Below, in pieces: positions 1-8,657 of a stretch of 64,000 bases of DNA (the first letter of the stretch is position 1; each line of letters opens with the position of its first letter). This stretch comes from Chitinophaga qingshengii (GTDB lineage: Bacteria > Bacteroidota > Bacteroidia > Chitinophagales > Chitinophagaceae): assembly GCF_014529935.1 (NCBI RefSeq), contig NZ_JACVFC010000006.1, positions 248,001 through 312,000 on the forward strand, read 5' to 3'. The position numbers were made by a program, and so were the translations under genes. The notes beneath the pieces are model-generated. The model was not told the origin of the DNA. It made no database searches and saw nothing but the letters and a program-made list of their open reading frames with translations.

Positions 1-1
1 G

Positions 2-3000
2 CGACCAAAATCGAAGTTACTCCTGGCCCTATTGACAGTGGCTTGCCTGGAAAACCAGGCTGCCCCGCTTACAAACGAGCAAAACAGAGAGAAGCTGGAA
101 ATCATCCTCGGCAGGATGGAGAAAAAATACAACGTCGTATTTGTGTATGATGCCGCGGTCATCAACAAAAATATGAACGTGGAAATGGACCCCGATAAAC
201 TTTCTATGCAGCAGGCGCTTAATCTGCTCGAGAGCAAAGGCATAGCACACAAGGTCATCGGCGATAAGATCGTGCTCACACGCCCCGCCGAAAAGCCAGC
301 GCCGCAACAGGAAGTCATCACCGTGAAAGGACGGGCTGGTACCCGCTCGGAAAACGGTGATGCTTCCTTTGTTCCCGGTATCAGCGTCGTGGAAAAAGGG
401 ACCACCAACGGCATCGCTACCGACGGCAAAGGAGAATTCACTATCCGCGTAAAACCCGGCGCCACACTGGTCATCAGTATGGTAGGGTTTAAAACGGTGG
501 AAGTAAAAGCCACCGCCGATAAACCTATTATCGTAACACTGGAAGAAAACGTGACCAACCTCAACCAGGTAGTGGTAACCGGCTATCAGACCATCGACCG
601 TAAACTCTTTACCGGTTCTGCTGCCACCCTCAAAGCCAGTGATGTGAAACGCGATGGTATCACCGATGTAAGCCGCATGCTGGAAGGCCGCGTAGCCGGC
701 GTTTCTATCCAAAACGTATCCGGTACCTTCGGTGCCGCCCCTAAAATCCGCGTCCGCGGCGCTACCTCCATCACCGGTGATAACAAACCCCTCTGGGTTG
801 TGGACGGTATCGTACTGGAAGATGTGGTCAACGTATCCAACGAACAACTCTCTACCGGAGATCCTACCACCCTGCTGGGTTCTTCTGTGGCCGGCCTCAA
901 CCCGGACGATATCGAGAGCTTCCAGATCCTCAAAGATGCCGCTGCCACCGCTATGTATGGCGCCCGCGCCATGAACGGCGTAGTAGTGATCACCACCAAA
1001 AAAGGACGCATAGGCAAACCGCTCATCTCCTATACCGGTAACTTCTCTACCTATATCAAGCCAACCTATAACGATTTTAATATCATGAACTCGGCAGACC
1101 AGATGTCGGTCTACAAATCCATGGAAAGCCGGGGATATCTCCAGTACGCTGACATAGCCAACAGGCAGGACGGCGGCGTATTCACCAAACTGGCCGAAAA
1201 AATCAACGACCGGACCGTTTACAACGATGAGAAATCCAGGAACGAATTCCTGAAAAGATATGCTACCGCCAATACCGACTGGTTCGATGTACTGTTCCGC
1301 AATTCCCTCCTGCAGGAACACTCCCTGAGTATCTCTTCCGGTACGGAAAAATCACAACTCTATTTCTCTACCAGCTTCCTCAACGATAACGGCTGGACCA
1401 TCGGCGACCGCGTGAAACGCTTTACCGGCAACGCCCGCGCCAATTTCAACATCTCTCCTAAACTGAATGTAGGACTCATCACCCAGGGATCTATCAGAGA
1501 CCAGCGCGCCCCGGGCAGTATCGGCAGGGTCAGCAATCCTGTAGAAGGAAAATTCGACCGTGATTTCGATATCAACCCTTTCAGCTACGCACTCAATACC
1601 AGCCGTACCCTCACCGCCTTCGACGAACAGGGGAACCTGGAATATTTCCGCCGCAACTACGCCCCTTTCAACATCATCAATGAATTGCGCAACAATACGC
1701 TCGACCTCACTATGGTGGATATCAAATTACAGGGCGAAGCAGGTTATAAAATCACTCCTACCCTGAAATACTCTTTCCTCGGCGCTTTGCGTTATGCGAA
1801 AACCAACCGGGAACATAAGGTAAGGGAGAACTCCAATATGGCCATGGCTTATCGCGCTGCTGACAACGCTACCGTCATGGAAAACAACAAATTCCTCTAC
1901 CGCAACCCGGACGATCCGGAAGCATACCCCGTGGTAGTACTGCCCTATGGCGGTTTCTATAATACCAACGACGACTACCTGGTGAGCTACAACATCCGTA
2001 ACTCCCTGGAATGGAATAAAACCTATAACAATAAACACATCCTGGTAGCCTATGCTTCCCAGGAACTGAGATACGCCAACCGCCAGAATAAGTTCTCTAA
2101 CGGTTACGGCTACCAGTTTGATAAAGGCGGCGTGCCCTACGTAGATCCGCGCATCGTGAAACAGGCAGTTGAAAGCGGCTTCGATTTCTACGGTATGCAA
2201 AACTACTACGACCGTTTCCTCGCTTATATGGCTAACGGCGCCTATTCCTATAATGGCAAATACAACATCAACGGTACCGTTCGTTACGATGGCTCCAACC
2301 TGCTCGGCAAGGCCCGCAATGCCCGCTGGCTGCCTACCTGGAATATCAGTGGCTCCTGGAACGTGGATACAGAAGAGTTTATGAAAGCGGTACAGAACAT
2401 CAACCGCCTCACCCTTCGCGCTACCTATGGCCTCACCGCCAGCCTGCAGGGTAAAACCACCAACTCCAGCCTTATTACCCGTACCGCTAAAACATACCGC
2501 CCCTATCTGCCTGAAATCGAGTCTGTGATCAATATCGCCGATCTCGAAAACTCACAGCTTACCTGGGAAAAACAATACGAAACCAACGTGGGCATCGACC
2601 TGGGTATGTTTAAAGACAGACTCACGGTTACCCTCGATGGCTATAACCGTAACGGTTTCGACCTCATCAGCCCGATCCGTACTTCCGCTATCGGTGGCCA
2701 GTTTCTTAAAAACGCCAACTATGCCGATATGAAATCTCACGGGGTGGAACTGACCATTGGTGGCACTATCGTGCAAAAGAAAGACTGGCAATGGAGAACA
2801 CAACTCAATGCTGCTTATAATGAAAACAAAATCACGAACCTGAAAACCAATCCCAATATCTGGGACCTGATCGGCCCCGATGGCGGTCCTATGCCGGGAC
2901 GTCCTTACAGAGGTCTCTATTCCATAGACCTGGTAGAACTCTCAGCCCTCGATGGCACACCGGTTTTCATGAATGAAAAAGGCGAAAAAGTAAATGAAGT

Positions 3001-3565
3001 CAACCTGCAAAGCGATGCTATCAACTACCTGAAATACAACGGGGCTATCGATCCCAAGCTCACCGGCGGTTTCTACAACTCCGTACGCTATAAGGATTTC
3101 ACTTTCTCCGCCCTGTTTACTTTCAGCGCCGGCAACGTAATCCGCCTCAATCCTGCTTTCCAGCAAAAATATACCGACCTCACGGCCATGCCGAAAGAGT
3201 TCCTGGACCGCTGGATGATGACCGGCGACGAAAAAAAGACCGATATCCCTGCCCTGTCTGATCTCCGTGTCATCAACAGGCTGAGCGGCGTAACGCCCTA
3301 TTATACCTATAACTATTCAACTGCACGGGTTGCTGATGGGGGCTTCATTCGCCTCAAACAGGTATCGCTAAGTTATAACCTGCCGCTGCGCTACACCTCA
3401 GCGATAGGCCTTAACAACGCCTCCCTGAGCCTGGTGGCTAATAACCCCTGGCTGATCTATGCTGATCCAAAACTGAAAGGCCAGGACCCTGAGTTCTTCC
3501 AGTCCGGTGGCGTAGCGTTACCTGTTCCCAAGCAATACACCCTCTCCGTAAAAGTTGGTTTTTAA
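2..3565 (+). CDS. SusC-like TonB-dependent receptor with STN domain (5' end outside window)
   Basis: Outer-membrane receptor of the SusC/RagA class, which pairs with a SusD lipoprotein to import oligomers with TonB energy. The frame is open to the window edge. Residues encoded before the TTG at 32 (KLLLALLTVA) look like the core of a signal peptide, so the true start lies upstream and TTG 32 is not a real start. Domains in order: an STN (secretin/TonB N-terminal) domain encoded at about 90-300, a carboxypeptidase-regulatory-like beta domain at about 310-550, a plug domain with the usual NQVVVTGYQ entry, and a 22-strand-type barrel ending in aromatic KVGF. STN-bearing receptors normally signal to a FecR anti-sigma factor, so regulation by an ECF sigma/FecR pair is expected upstream, outside this window. 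SusD follows after 21 bp. The family call is very secure; the substrate is unknown. Confidence 0.96.
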   Translation, partial: RPKSKLLLALLTVACLENQAAPLTNEQNREKLEIILGRMEKKYNVVFVYDAAVINKNMNVEMDPDKLSMQQALNLLESKGIAHKVIGDKIVLTRPAEKPAPQQEVITVKGRAGTRSENGDASFVPGISVVEKGTTNGIATDGKGEFTIRVKPGATLVISMVGFKTVEVKATADKPIIVTLEENVTNLNQVVVTGYQTIDRKLFTGSAATLKASDVKRDGITDVSRMLEGRVAGVSIQNVSGTFGAAPKIRVRGATSITGDNKPLWVVDGIVLEDVVNVSNEQLSTGDPTTLLGSSVAGLNPDDIESFQILKDAAATAMYGARAMNGVVVITTKKGRIGKPLISYTGNFSTYIKPTYNDFNIMNSADQMSVYKSMESRGYLQYADIANRQDGGVFTKLAEKINDRTVYNDEKSRNEFLKRYATANTDWFDVLFRNSLLQEHSLSISSGTEKSQLYFSTSFLNDNGWTIGDRVKRFTGNARANFNISPKLNVGLITQGSIRDQRAPGSIGRVSNPVEGKFDRDFDINPFSYALNTSRTLTAFDEQGNLEYFRRNYAPFNIINELRNNTLDLTMVDIKLQGEAGYKITPTLKYSFLGALRYAKTNREHKVRENSNMAMAYRAADNATVMENNKFLYRNPDDPEAYPVVVLPYGGFYNTNDDYLVSYNIRNSLEWNKTYNNKHILVAYASQELRYANRQNKFSNGYGYQFDKGGVPYVDPRIVKQAVESGFDFYGMQNYYDRFLAYMANGAYSYNGKYNINGTVRYDGSNLLGKARNARWLPTWNISGSWNVDTEEFMKAVQNINRLTLRATYGLTASLQGKTTNSSLITRTAKTYRPYLPEIESVINIADLENSQLTWEKQYETNVGIDLGMFKDRLTVTLDGYNRNGFDLISPIRTSAIGGQFLKNANYADMKSHGVELTIGGTIVQKKDWQWRTQLNAAYNENKITNLKTNPNIWDLIGPDGGPMPGRPYRGLYSIDLVELSALDGTPVFMNEKGEKVNEVNLQSDAINYLKYNGAIDPKLTGGFYNSVRYKDFTFSALFTFSAGNVIRLNPAFQQKYTDLTAMPKEFLDRWMMTGDEKKTDIPALSDLRVINRLSGVTPYYTYNYSTARVADGGFIRLKQVSLSYNLPLRYTSAIGLNNASLSLVANNPWLIYADPKLKGQDPEFFQSGGVALPVPKQYTLSVKVGF

Positions 3566-3586
3566 CCTGCATGAAAAGTTTTAGAC

Positions 3587-5044
3587 ATGAAAAGAAATCT
3601 CGTATATATATCAGCGTTAGCGATCATCACTGTTGCTCCCGGGTGTAAAAAATACCTGGAGCAATTACCCGATCAGCGTACGGAAGTAAACTCACCTGCT
3701 AAAGTAGCAGAGCTGCTCACCTCTGCTTACCCCCGGGCCAACTATATTCCGTTCCTGGAAGCCATGTCAGACAATGCCAATGACAAAGGCACCAACAACA
3801 ATAGCCGCTATAACCGCCAACCCTGGTTCTGGGAAGTGTCTTCCGACAGAGACCAGGACACCCCGGACTATTACTGGCAAAAAGCCTATGCCGCCATTGC
3901 AGCGGCCAACCAGGCATTGATGGTGATTGAAAATGCCGAAGATCAATCCGCCTACCGCGCCAGCAAAGGCGAAGCGCTGCTCGCCAGGGCATATGCTCAT
4001 TTTATGCTGGTAACCATCTACTGTAAATCGTACGATGCTGCCAGCGCCGCTAAAGACCCGGGCATTCCCTACGTTACCAAACCGGAAAACGTAGTAGTGG
4101 AAAAATATGAAAGGAAAACAGTCGCCTACGTATATCAACAAATAGAGAAAGACCTCACGGAAGGTTTACCGCTGATAGACGATAACTCCTACATGGTAGC
4201 CCCTGCCTACCACTTCACTACCGCAGCGGCACACGCATTTGCCACCCGCTTCTATCTCTTCAAAAAAGAGTATGATAAAGTAGTGCAGCATGCCAACCTC
4301 ACCTTCCCCGCAGGAAAAGCATTGCCTTATCTCCGACCGGTAAATACCACGTACAATGCGATGGAAGAACTGGTGCTCAGAAAAGAATATACCAGGGCCA
4401 CCCAAAAAGCCAACCTGCTGCTGGTGGAAACCCAGTCCGTATGGGCCAGAGACCTGCGCGATAACCGTTATGGCTGCGATCCTGTATTGGGCAATCTGAT
4501 CAATAGCCGCGATAACCCGTCCGGCGGCCGGTTGAGCTATAAGGTTTATTACACAAGGCCGGAAGACTTTTTCGTACCTAAGTTTTACGAGCTGTTTATC
4601 CGGGTAGACCAGAACGCCAATATCGGGGACCCTTACGATATGATTCCCCTGCTCACAGCTGAAGAAGTGCTGTTCAACAGAGCTGAAGCCAATACCGAAC
4701 TAGGCAACTACGAGGCGGCGCTCGCGGATGTCAACGACTTCCTGAGCCAGCGCATCAGCGGTTACATCGCCACAACGCATAACCTGACAGTCGGTAAAGT
4801 AAGAAACTACTATGGCACTATCGACACCCGCTCTGCCATCATCCAAACAATCCTTTACTTCAAACGGATAGAATATATGTTCGAAGGACTGCGCTGGTTT
4901 GATATACTCCGCCATAAACTTCCGGTAGTACATACCTCTTTCGATGGTAAAGTCAAAATGACATTAGGCCCCAACGATCCGCGCCGCATGGTGCAGATTC
5001 CACAGGAAGCACAATTGTCAGGACTGGAACTAAATCCCCGATAA
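3587..5044 (+). CDS. SusD/RagB-family outer-membrane lipoprotein
   Basis: Substrate-capturing lid of the SusC transporter encoded immediately upstream. The N-terminus is a type II signal peptide with lipobox cysteine at residue 20 (APGCKKYLEQLPD), placing the protein on the outer membrane facing outward. The KKYLEQLPDQ start and the helical TPR-like body with late motifs (RIEYMFEGLRWFDILRHKL) are typical of SusD; about 485 residues is normal for the family. The C-terminus is clean, without an extra binding domain. The gene is 21 bp after susC and 23 bp before the metallohydrolase gene, consistent with one operon. The ligand cannot be read from sequence. Confidence 0.95.
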   Translation: MKRNLVYISALAIITVAPGCKKYLEQLPDQRTEVNSPAKVAELLTSAYPRANYIPFLEAMSDNANDKGTNNNSRYNRQPWFWEVSSDRDQDTPDYYWQKAYAAIAAANQALMVIENAEDQSAYRASKGEALLARAYAHFMLVTIYCKSYDAASAAKDPGIPYVTKPENVVVEKYERKTVAYVYQQIEKDLTEGLPLIDDNSYMVAPAYHFTTAAAHAFATRFYLFKKEYDKVVQHANLTFPAGKALPYLRPVNTTYNAMEELVLRKEYTRATQKANLLLVETQSVWARDLRDNRYGCDPVLGNLINSRDNPSGGRLSYKVYYTRPEDFFVPKFYELFIRVDQNANIGDPYDMIPLLTAEEVLFNRAEANTELGNYEAALADVNDFLSQRISGYIATTHNLTVGKVRNYYGTIDTRSAIIQTILYFKRIEYMFEGLRWFDILRHKLPVVHTSFDGKVKMTLGPNDPRRMVQIPQEAQLSGLELNPR

Positions 5045-5067
5045 ACACACCGCTCAAATTTGTAACT

Positions 5068-5919
5068 ATGAAACGTCATTATATTATTCCCATGCTGGTA
5101 GCAGGACTGATCACGGTTCTTTCCGGTTGCCGCAAAAAAGATGACCTGGACATCTCCAACCTGTTCCCGGAAAATACCCAGCAGCCTACCGCGCTGGACA
5201 CATGGCTCACAGAACACTATACCAAACCGTATAATATCGAGGTCCGGTACAAATGGGACCCTTATGTGGCAACCGATAAAACGCTGATTCCAGTCAGGGA
5301 ACCACTCGTTATTCCTGTAATGGACCTCGTACACAAAACCTGGGCAGAACCTTATATCAAGATAGCAGGCATGCCTTTCTTCCTGAAATATGCACCCAAA
5401 CAGTTTATACTGATAGGAAGCGCCAAATGGAATTCCAATGGTACCATCACCGTGGGAGAAGCAGAAGGAGGTAAAGCGATACAACTGTTTCGGCTCAACG
5501 AATTTGACCTGAAAAATGAAGGCTACATCAAATTCATGCTGCATACCATTCACCACGAATTTGCCCATATTCTGCATCAAACTATCTTTTATCCAAGAGA
5601 GTTCAAGGCATTGACAGCAAGTGGTTATACCGGCACCTGGAACAATACCACCGACCAGGAAGCGCTTGACCTGGGCTTTATTACACCCTACGCCAGATCC
5701 AAGGCAGATGAGGACTTCGTGGAAATGTTATCTACCATGCTTACCGAAGGCAAAGAAGGATTTGAAGCCATCGTGAACCAGGCCGAAACCGACTATGGTA
5801 AAGACATGCTGCACCAAAAAGCAGAGATCGTGAGAAACTATCTGCAGAACAGCTGGAAAATAAATCTGGACAGCCTTCAGCTGGCAACGTCCACTGCTAT
5901 TAAGGAAGCGATCAAGTAG
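5068..5919 (+). CDS. substrate import-associated zinc metallohydrolase lipoprotein
   Basis: Predicted gluzincin-type metallohydrolase attached by lipid: signal peptide with cysteine at residue 21 (VLSGCRKKD). The zinc motif HEFAH lies at residues 163-167, and an acidic ADEDFVEML segment about 60 residues later could supply the third ligand. The architecture matches the family I know as LP_HExxH_w_tonB, whose members sit beside SusC/SusD pairs, exactly as here. It could trim a peptide-containing substrate at the cell surface before import, but no member function is established to my knowledge. It lies 23 bp after susD and 8 bp before the next gene, so it is operonic. Family call is strong; substrate is inference. 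Confidence 0.88.
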   Translation: MKRHYIIPMLVAGLITVLSGCRKKDDLDISNLFPENTQQPTALDTWLTEHYTKPYNIEVRYKWDPYVATDKTLIPVREPLVIPVMDLVHKTWAEPYIKIAGMPFFLKYAPKQFILIGSAKWNSNGTITVGEAEGGKAIQLFRLNEFDLKNEGYIKFMLHTIHHEFAHILHQTIFYPREFKALTASGYTGTWNNTTDQEALDLGFITPYARSKADEDFVEMLSTMLTEGKEGFEAIVNQAETDYGKDMLHQKAEIVRNYLQNSWKINLDSLQLATSTAIKEAIK

Positions 5920-5927
5920 TTTTTAAC

Positions 5928-7262
5928 ATGAATGATAACTATTACGGATATATGAAAAAATTCATTATAGCAGGTATGGTGTTATGCACGCTAGCAACAG
6001 CATGCCGCAAAGACAACGATGGCTCCGTGTTCGGTGTTAGACCGGAAGAGCGGATGAACGCCACACTCACCGCCTACAAAAAGCAGCTTACCGGCGGCAC
6101 TAATGGATGGAAGGCATACCTCTTCCCCGACGGAGGCTATGGTTTCGGCTTCTATTTTAAGTTCGGTGAAAACAACCGGGTGAATATGCTGGGGGACCTT
6201 ACACCCGAGACCGGGCAGGACCTTGCCGAAAGCTCCTATAGAATGGGCGCCCAGCAAAGACCTTCCCTGGTGTTTGATACCTATAGCTATATTCACCTGC
6301 TGTCCGACCCCGACGGCAGAGTGTTCGGCGGCATATTTGGCAGAGGTTACGATTCGGATTTTGAATTCGGATACGACTCTACCCGTACTGACACTATTTT
6401 TCTGACCGGCAGCGCCAATAAAAGTAAAATGATGCTGGTACGGGCAAATGCCCAGGAAGAAACCGCCTACGCCGCAGGCGGCCTTAATACCATCCAGAAT
6501 GCGATCTACGATTATGTCTTTACGCATCCTATCATGTATGTTACCACACCTGATGGCAAAAAAATGCAGACGGCTATCGTACCGGACTCCCGGACATTTT
6601 CGCTGATATATGAAGAAGATGGCGCCGCAAAAACATTCTCTGTCCCTTACGCCTATACGTTAAACGGTATTATCACCAAAGAACCTTTTAAAATAGGTAA
6701 TAAGTTTTACCAGGAAGTATTTTATGATGATGCCAAACAGGTATTATACCTGAAAGACAACGGCAAAAATGTGGAACTGCAGCCGGCACCCGGCCCTATC
6801 TTTGCACTCCATGTATTGCTGGGAGTTGCCTATAATCAGTTGAACGTCAGCGATGCCACACAAGGAGCCTTCTCCCCCAACTTCCTGACGATGTGGAAAG
6901 CAGCTAAAACCAAAATGCCAACTACCGCTCCTAACCTGCAACTGAACGGCGTGGATGTTATTTTCGATCCTGCCAACCAGCAGATGGGACTTAATTTCAA
7001 AGTTACCCAGGCGCCCAATCAGTTCACTGCTTTATTCGTATACGACTATACGAAAAGTAAAGACGGCGTGTTCACCTTCACCATGCAGGATGTTAAAGGC
7101 GATGTGGCTACCGTCATTCTACCGGCAGTCAAACCGATCCTGGACAAACTGGGCGTCGGCAAATACCGGGTAGATTATTTCTCCCTGCCGGGCAATACCC
7201 AAATGGGACAGATAATAGGGGTAGATGATCCCGCTTTTATCCTGGGCGGCACTCTTAGATAA
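5928..7262 (+). CDS. DUF4302-type lipoprotein (first paralogue)
   Basis: Secreted lipoprotein of unknown function. The ERMNATLTAYKKQL segment followed by GTNGWKAYLFPDGG and a beta-rich FYFKFGENNRVNM stretch match the DUF4302 family, which is found in Bacteroidota SusC/SusD operons. Two starts are possible: ATG 5928, and ATG 5952, which gives a cleaner lipoprotein signal (MKKFIIAGMVL...) with cysteine at residue 18; I favour 5952 biologically and keep the longer frame here. It follows the metallohydrolase by 8 bp and precedes a second, diverged paralogue by 24 bp. It may be a surface glycan- or peptide-binding component, by analogy with accessory Sus lipoproteins; this is inference. Confidence 0.85.
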   Translation: MNDNYYGYMKKFIIAGMVLCTLATACRKDNDGSVFGVRPEERMNATLTAYKKQLTGGTNGWKAYLFPDGGYGFGFYFKFGENNRVNMLGDLTPETGQDLAESSYRMGAQQRPSLVFDTYSYIHLLSDPDGRVFGGIFGRGYDSDFEFGYDSTRTDTIFLTGSANKSKMMLVRANAQEETAYAAGGLNTIQNAIYDYVFTHPIMYVTTPDGKKMQTAIVPDSRTFSLIYEEDGAAKTFSVPYAYTLNGIITKEPFKIGNKFYQEVFYDDAKQVLYLKDNGKNVELQPAPGPIFALHVLLGVAYNQLNVSDATQGAFSPNFLTMWKAAKTKMPTTAPNLQLNGVDVIFDPANQQMGLNFKVTQAPNQFTALFVYDYTKSKDGVFTFTMQDVKGDVATVILPAVKPILDKLGVGKYRVDYFSLPGNTQMGQIIGVDDPAFILGGTLR

Positions 7263-7286
7263 TTCATTTAACTGCAACTGACTCAA

Positions 7287-8573
7287 ATGAAAAAAATCGC
7301 TTTATATACACTCCTGTGCGCCGCTATGGTGGCGTCTTGCCGGAAAGACAATTCGCTCGGTAACCCCATCGAACCGTCTTATCCCGACCCTTCCAGGCAG
7401 CTCGATTCCTTTAAAACCGCGCTGGGAAACGCTCCTAACGGCTGGGTAGGCACACTCGTACCCGGCAACAGCAACCAGGTATACAGCATATACCTGCAAC
7501 TTGATAATGGTAAAAACGAAGCCACCCTGTACACCGATCTCAGTATCGCCAGCGCCACTACGCCCAGCAAAAGCCCTTTCAGGCTCTCCGTTTCACAGAC
7601 CGTCAATCCCACTATCACGCTTGCTGAAGGTTCCCAGCTACAGGATATCAGGCTCGCTGTTAAAAGAGGAGTAGACACCGCTTATGCCTTCCGCTATGCC
7701 AGCGGGGACACCCTGATACTCCTGGGTAATAAATACAGCGATGAACTCCGCCTGGTAAAAGCCAGCGCCCAAACAAAAACAGATTACGCCAACGGCAAAC
7801 TAAAGACTGTCATCAGCGAGGCTACCAATTTTCTGGACAATGCCGGTTATCTGTCATTCAGGCAAAACAATATCCCTTGCATGGTGTACTTCGATACAGA
7901 TAACAAAAGTGTCGGTTTTGCCAGTGTGAACAACAATGTCAAATCCTCTGCCGGCAGCGGTTATGCCTTTACGCCAACAGGCATTGTGCTCCGCCATCCG
8001 GTACAGGTAGGAAACCAAACCATCTCCACCCTGAACTGGGACGCAGATGCCGGTAATTTCTACACACAACCGGACAAAGACAAGTCTTATTTTGATCAGG
8101 GAAATGTGCCTGCACTGCCAGCCTATTACCTGGTAGGCACTGAAATCTCCGGCCAGCAGTATCTGTTGCCTCCCAATGTACTGCCACTACCTGGCTGGTC
8201 TGCTGATTTTAAGGCTATCTGGACCAATATGACCAATAAATTTAAAGCCAGGGGCCTGCCTTTAGTCCAGGCCGTATTGGACTTCCAGGTGCCAGGCTAT
8301 CTGACGGTGAACATTACTTTTGCCAGCTATGTGGGTAGATTCACGTTTAAGTACACACGAACTGCAGAGGGCGTATATACTTTTGTGCAGCAGCCATTTA
8401 CCCCTGATACACCAGGCGCCAACGGCAACGCTGTAAAAAATGAAGCCAAACCACTGACAGATATGCTGTCAACCAATCAGTTCGCCATGAAATTTATGGA
8501 AACGCCGGATGGTCTGCTGCTGAGCTTTGTCAGTGTCAATAACCCGTCTGTTACCTTCACCAGTGTCTGGTAA
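7287..8573 (+). CDS. DUF4302-type lipoprotein (second paralogue)
   Basis: Last gene of the SusC/SusD operon. Signal peptide II with cysteine at residue 18 (MVASCRKDN), then SRQLDSFKTALGNAPNGWVG and a beta-rich domain arranged like the preceding gene: NGW motif, LQLDNGKNEATLY strand, LVKASAQTKTDYANG segment. Identity to the first paralogue is low by eye, so the duplication is old. A hairpin at 8606-8635 follows. Probably surface exposed; function unknown. Two DUF4302 proteins in one operon suggest different ligands or a heteromeric assembly, which is speculation. Confidence 0.82.
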   Translation: MKKIALYTLLCAAMVASCRKDNSLGNPIEPSYPDPSRQLDSFKTALGNAPNGWVGTLVPGNSNQVYSIYLQLDNGKNEATLYTDLSIASATTPSKSPFRLSVSQTVNPTITLAEGSQLQDIRLAVKRGVDTAYAFRYASGDTLILLGNKYSDELRLVKASAQTKTDYANGKLKTVISEATNFLDNAGYLSFRQNNIPCMVYFDTDNKSVGFASVNNNVKSSAGSGYAFTPTGIVLRHPVQVGNQTISTLNWDADAGNFYTQPDKDKSYFDQGNVPALPAYYLVGTEISGQQYLLPPNVLPLPGWSADFKAIWTNMTNKFKARGLPLVQAVLDFQVPGYLTVNITFASYVGRFTFKYTRTAEGVYTFVQQPFTPDTPGANGNAVKNEAKPLTDMLSTNQFAMKFMETPDGLLLSFVSVNNPSVTFTSVW

Positions 8574-8605
8574 ATACGCATACTATCCTTCCCGATAAAA
8601 AAAGA

Positions 8606-8635
8606 GAGGCCCTGTCATTAGGTTGACAGGGCCTT
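8606..8635. terminator. Rho-independent terminator between convergent genes
   Basis: A perfect stem GGCCCTGTCA / TGACAGGGCC with loop TTAGGT. A run of A on the plus strand just before the stem becomes a T-tract for minus-strand transcripts, so it is best suited to ending the E1 gene and may also stop the DUF4302 operon. Confidence 0.85.
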
Positions 8636-8657
8636 GCATTAGCTGGCTGGTTGGTTT

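Noticed and set aside
29..1321. A 430-residue open frame on the minus strand opposite the susC gene
   Set aside because: It is antisense to a clear SusC with strong domain conservation; its composition (many His, Phe, Gly) is typical of a shadow frame in such DNA.
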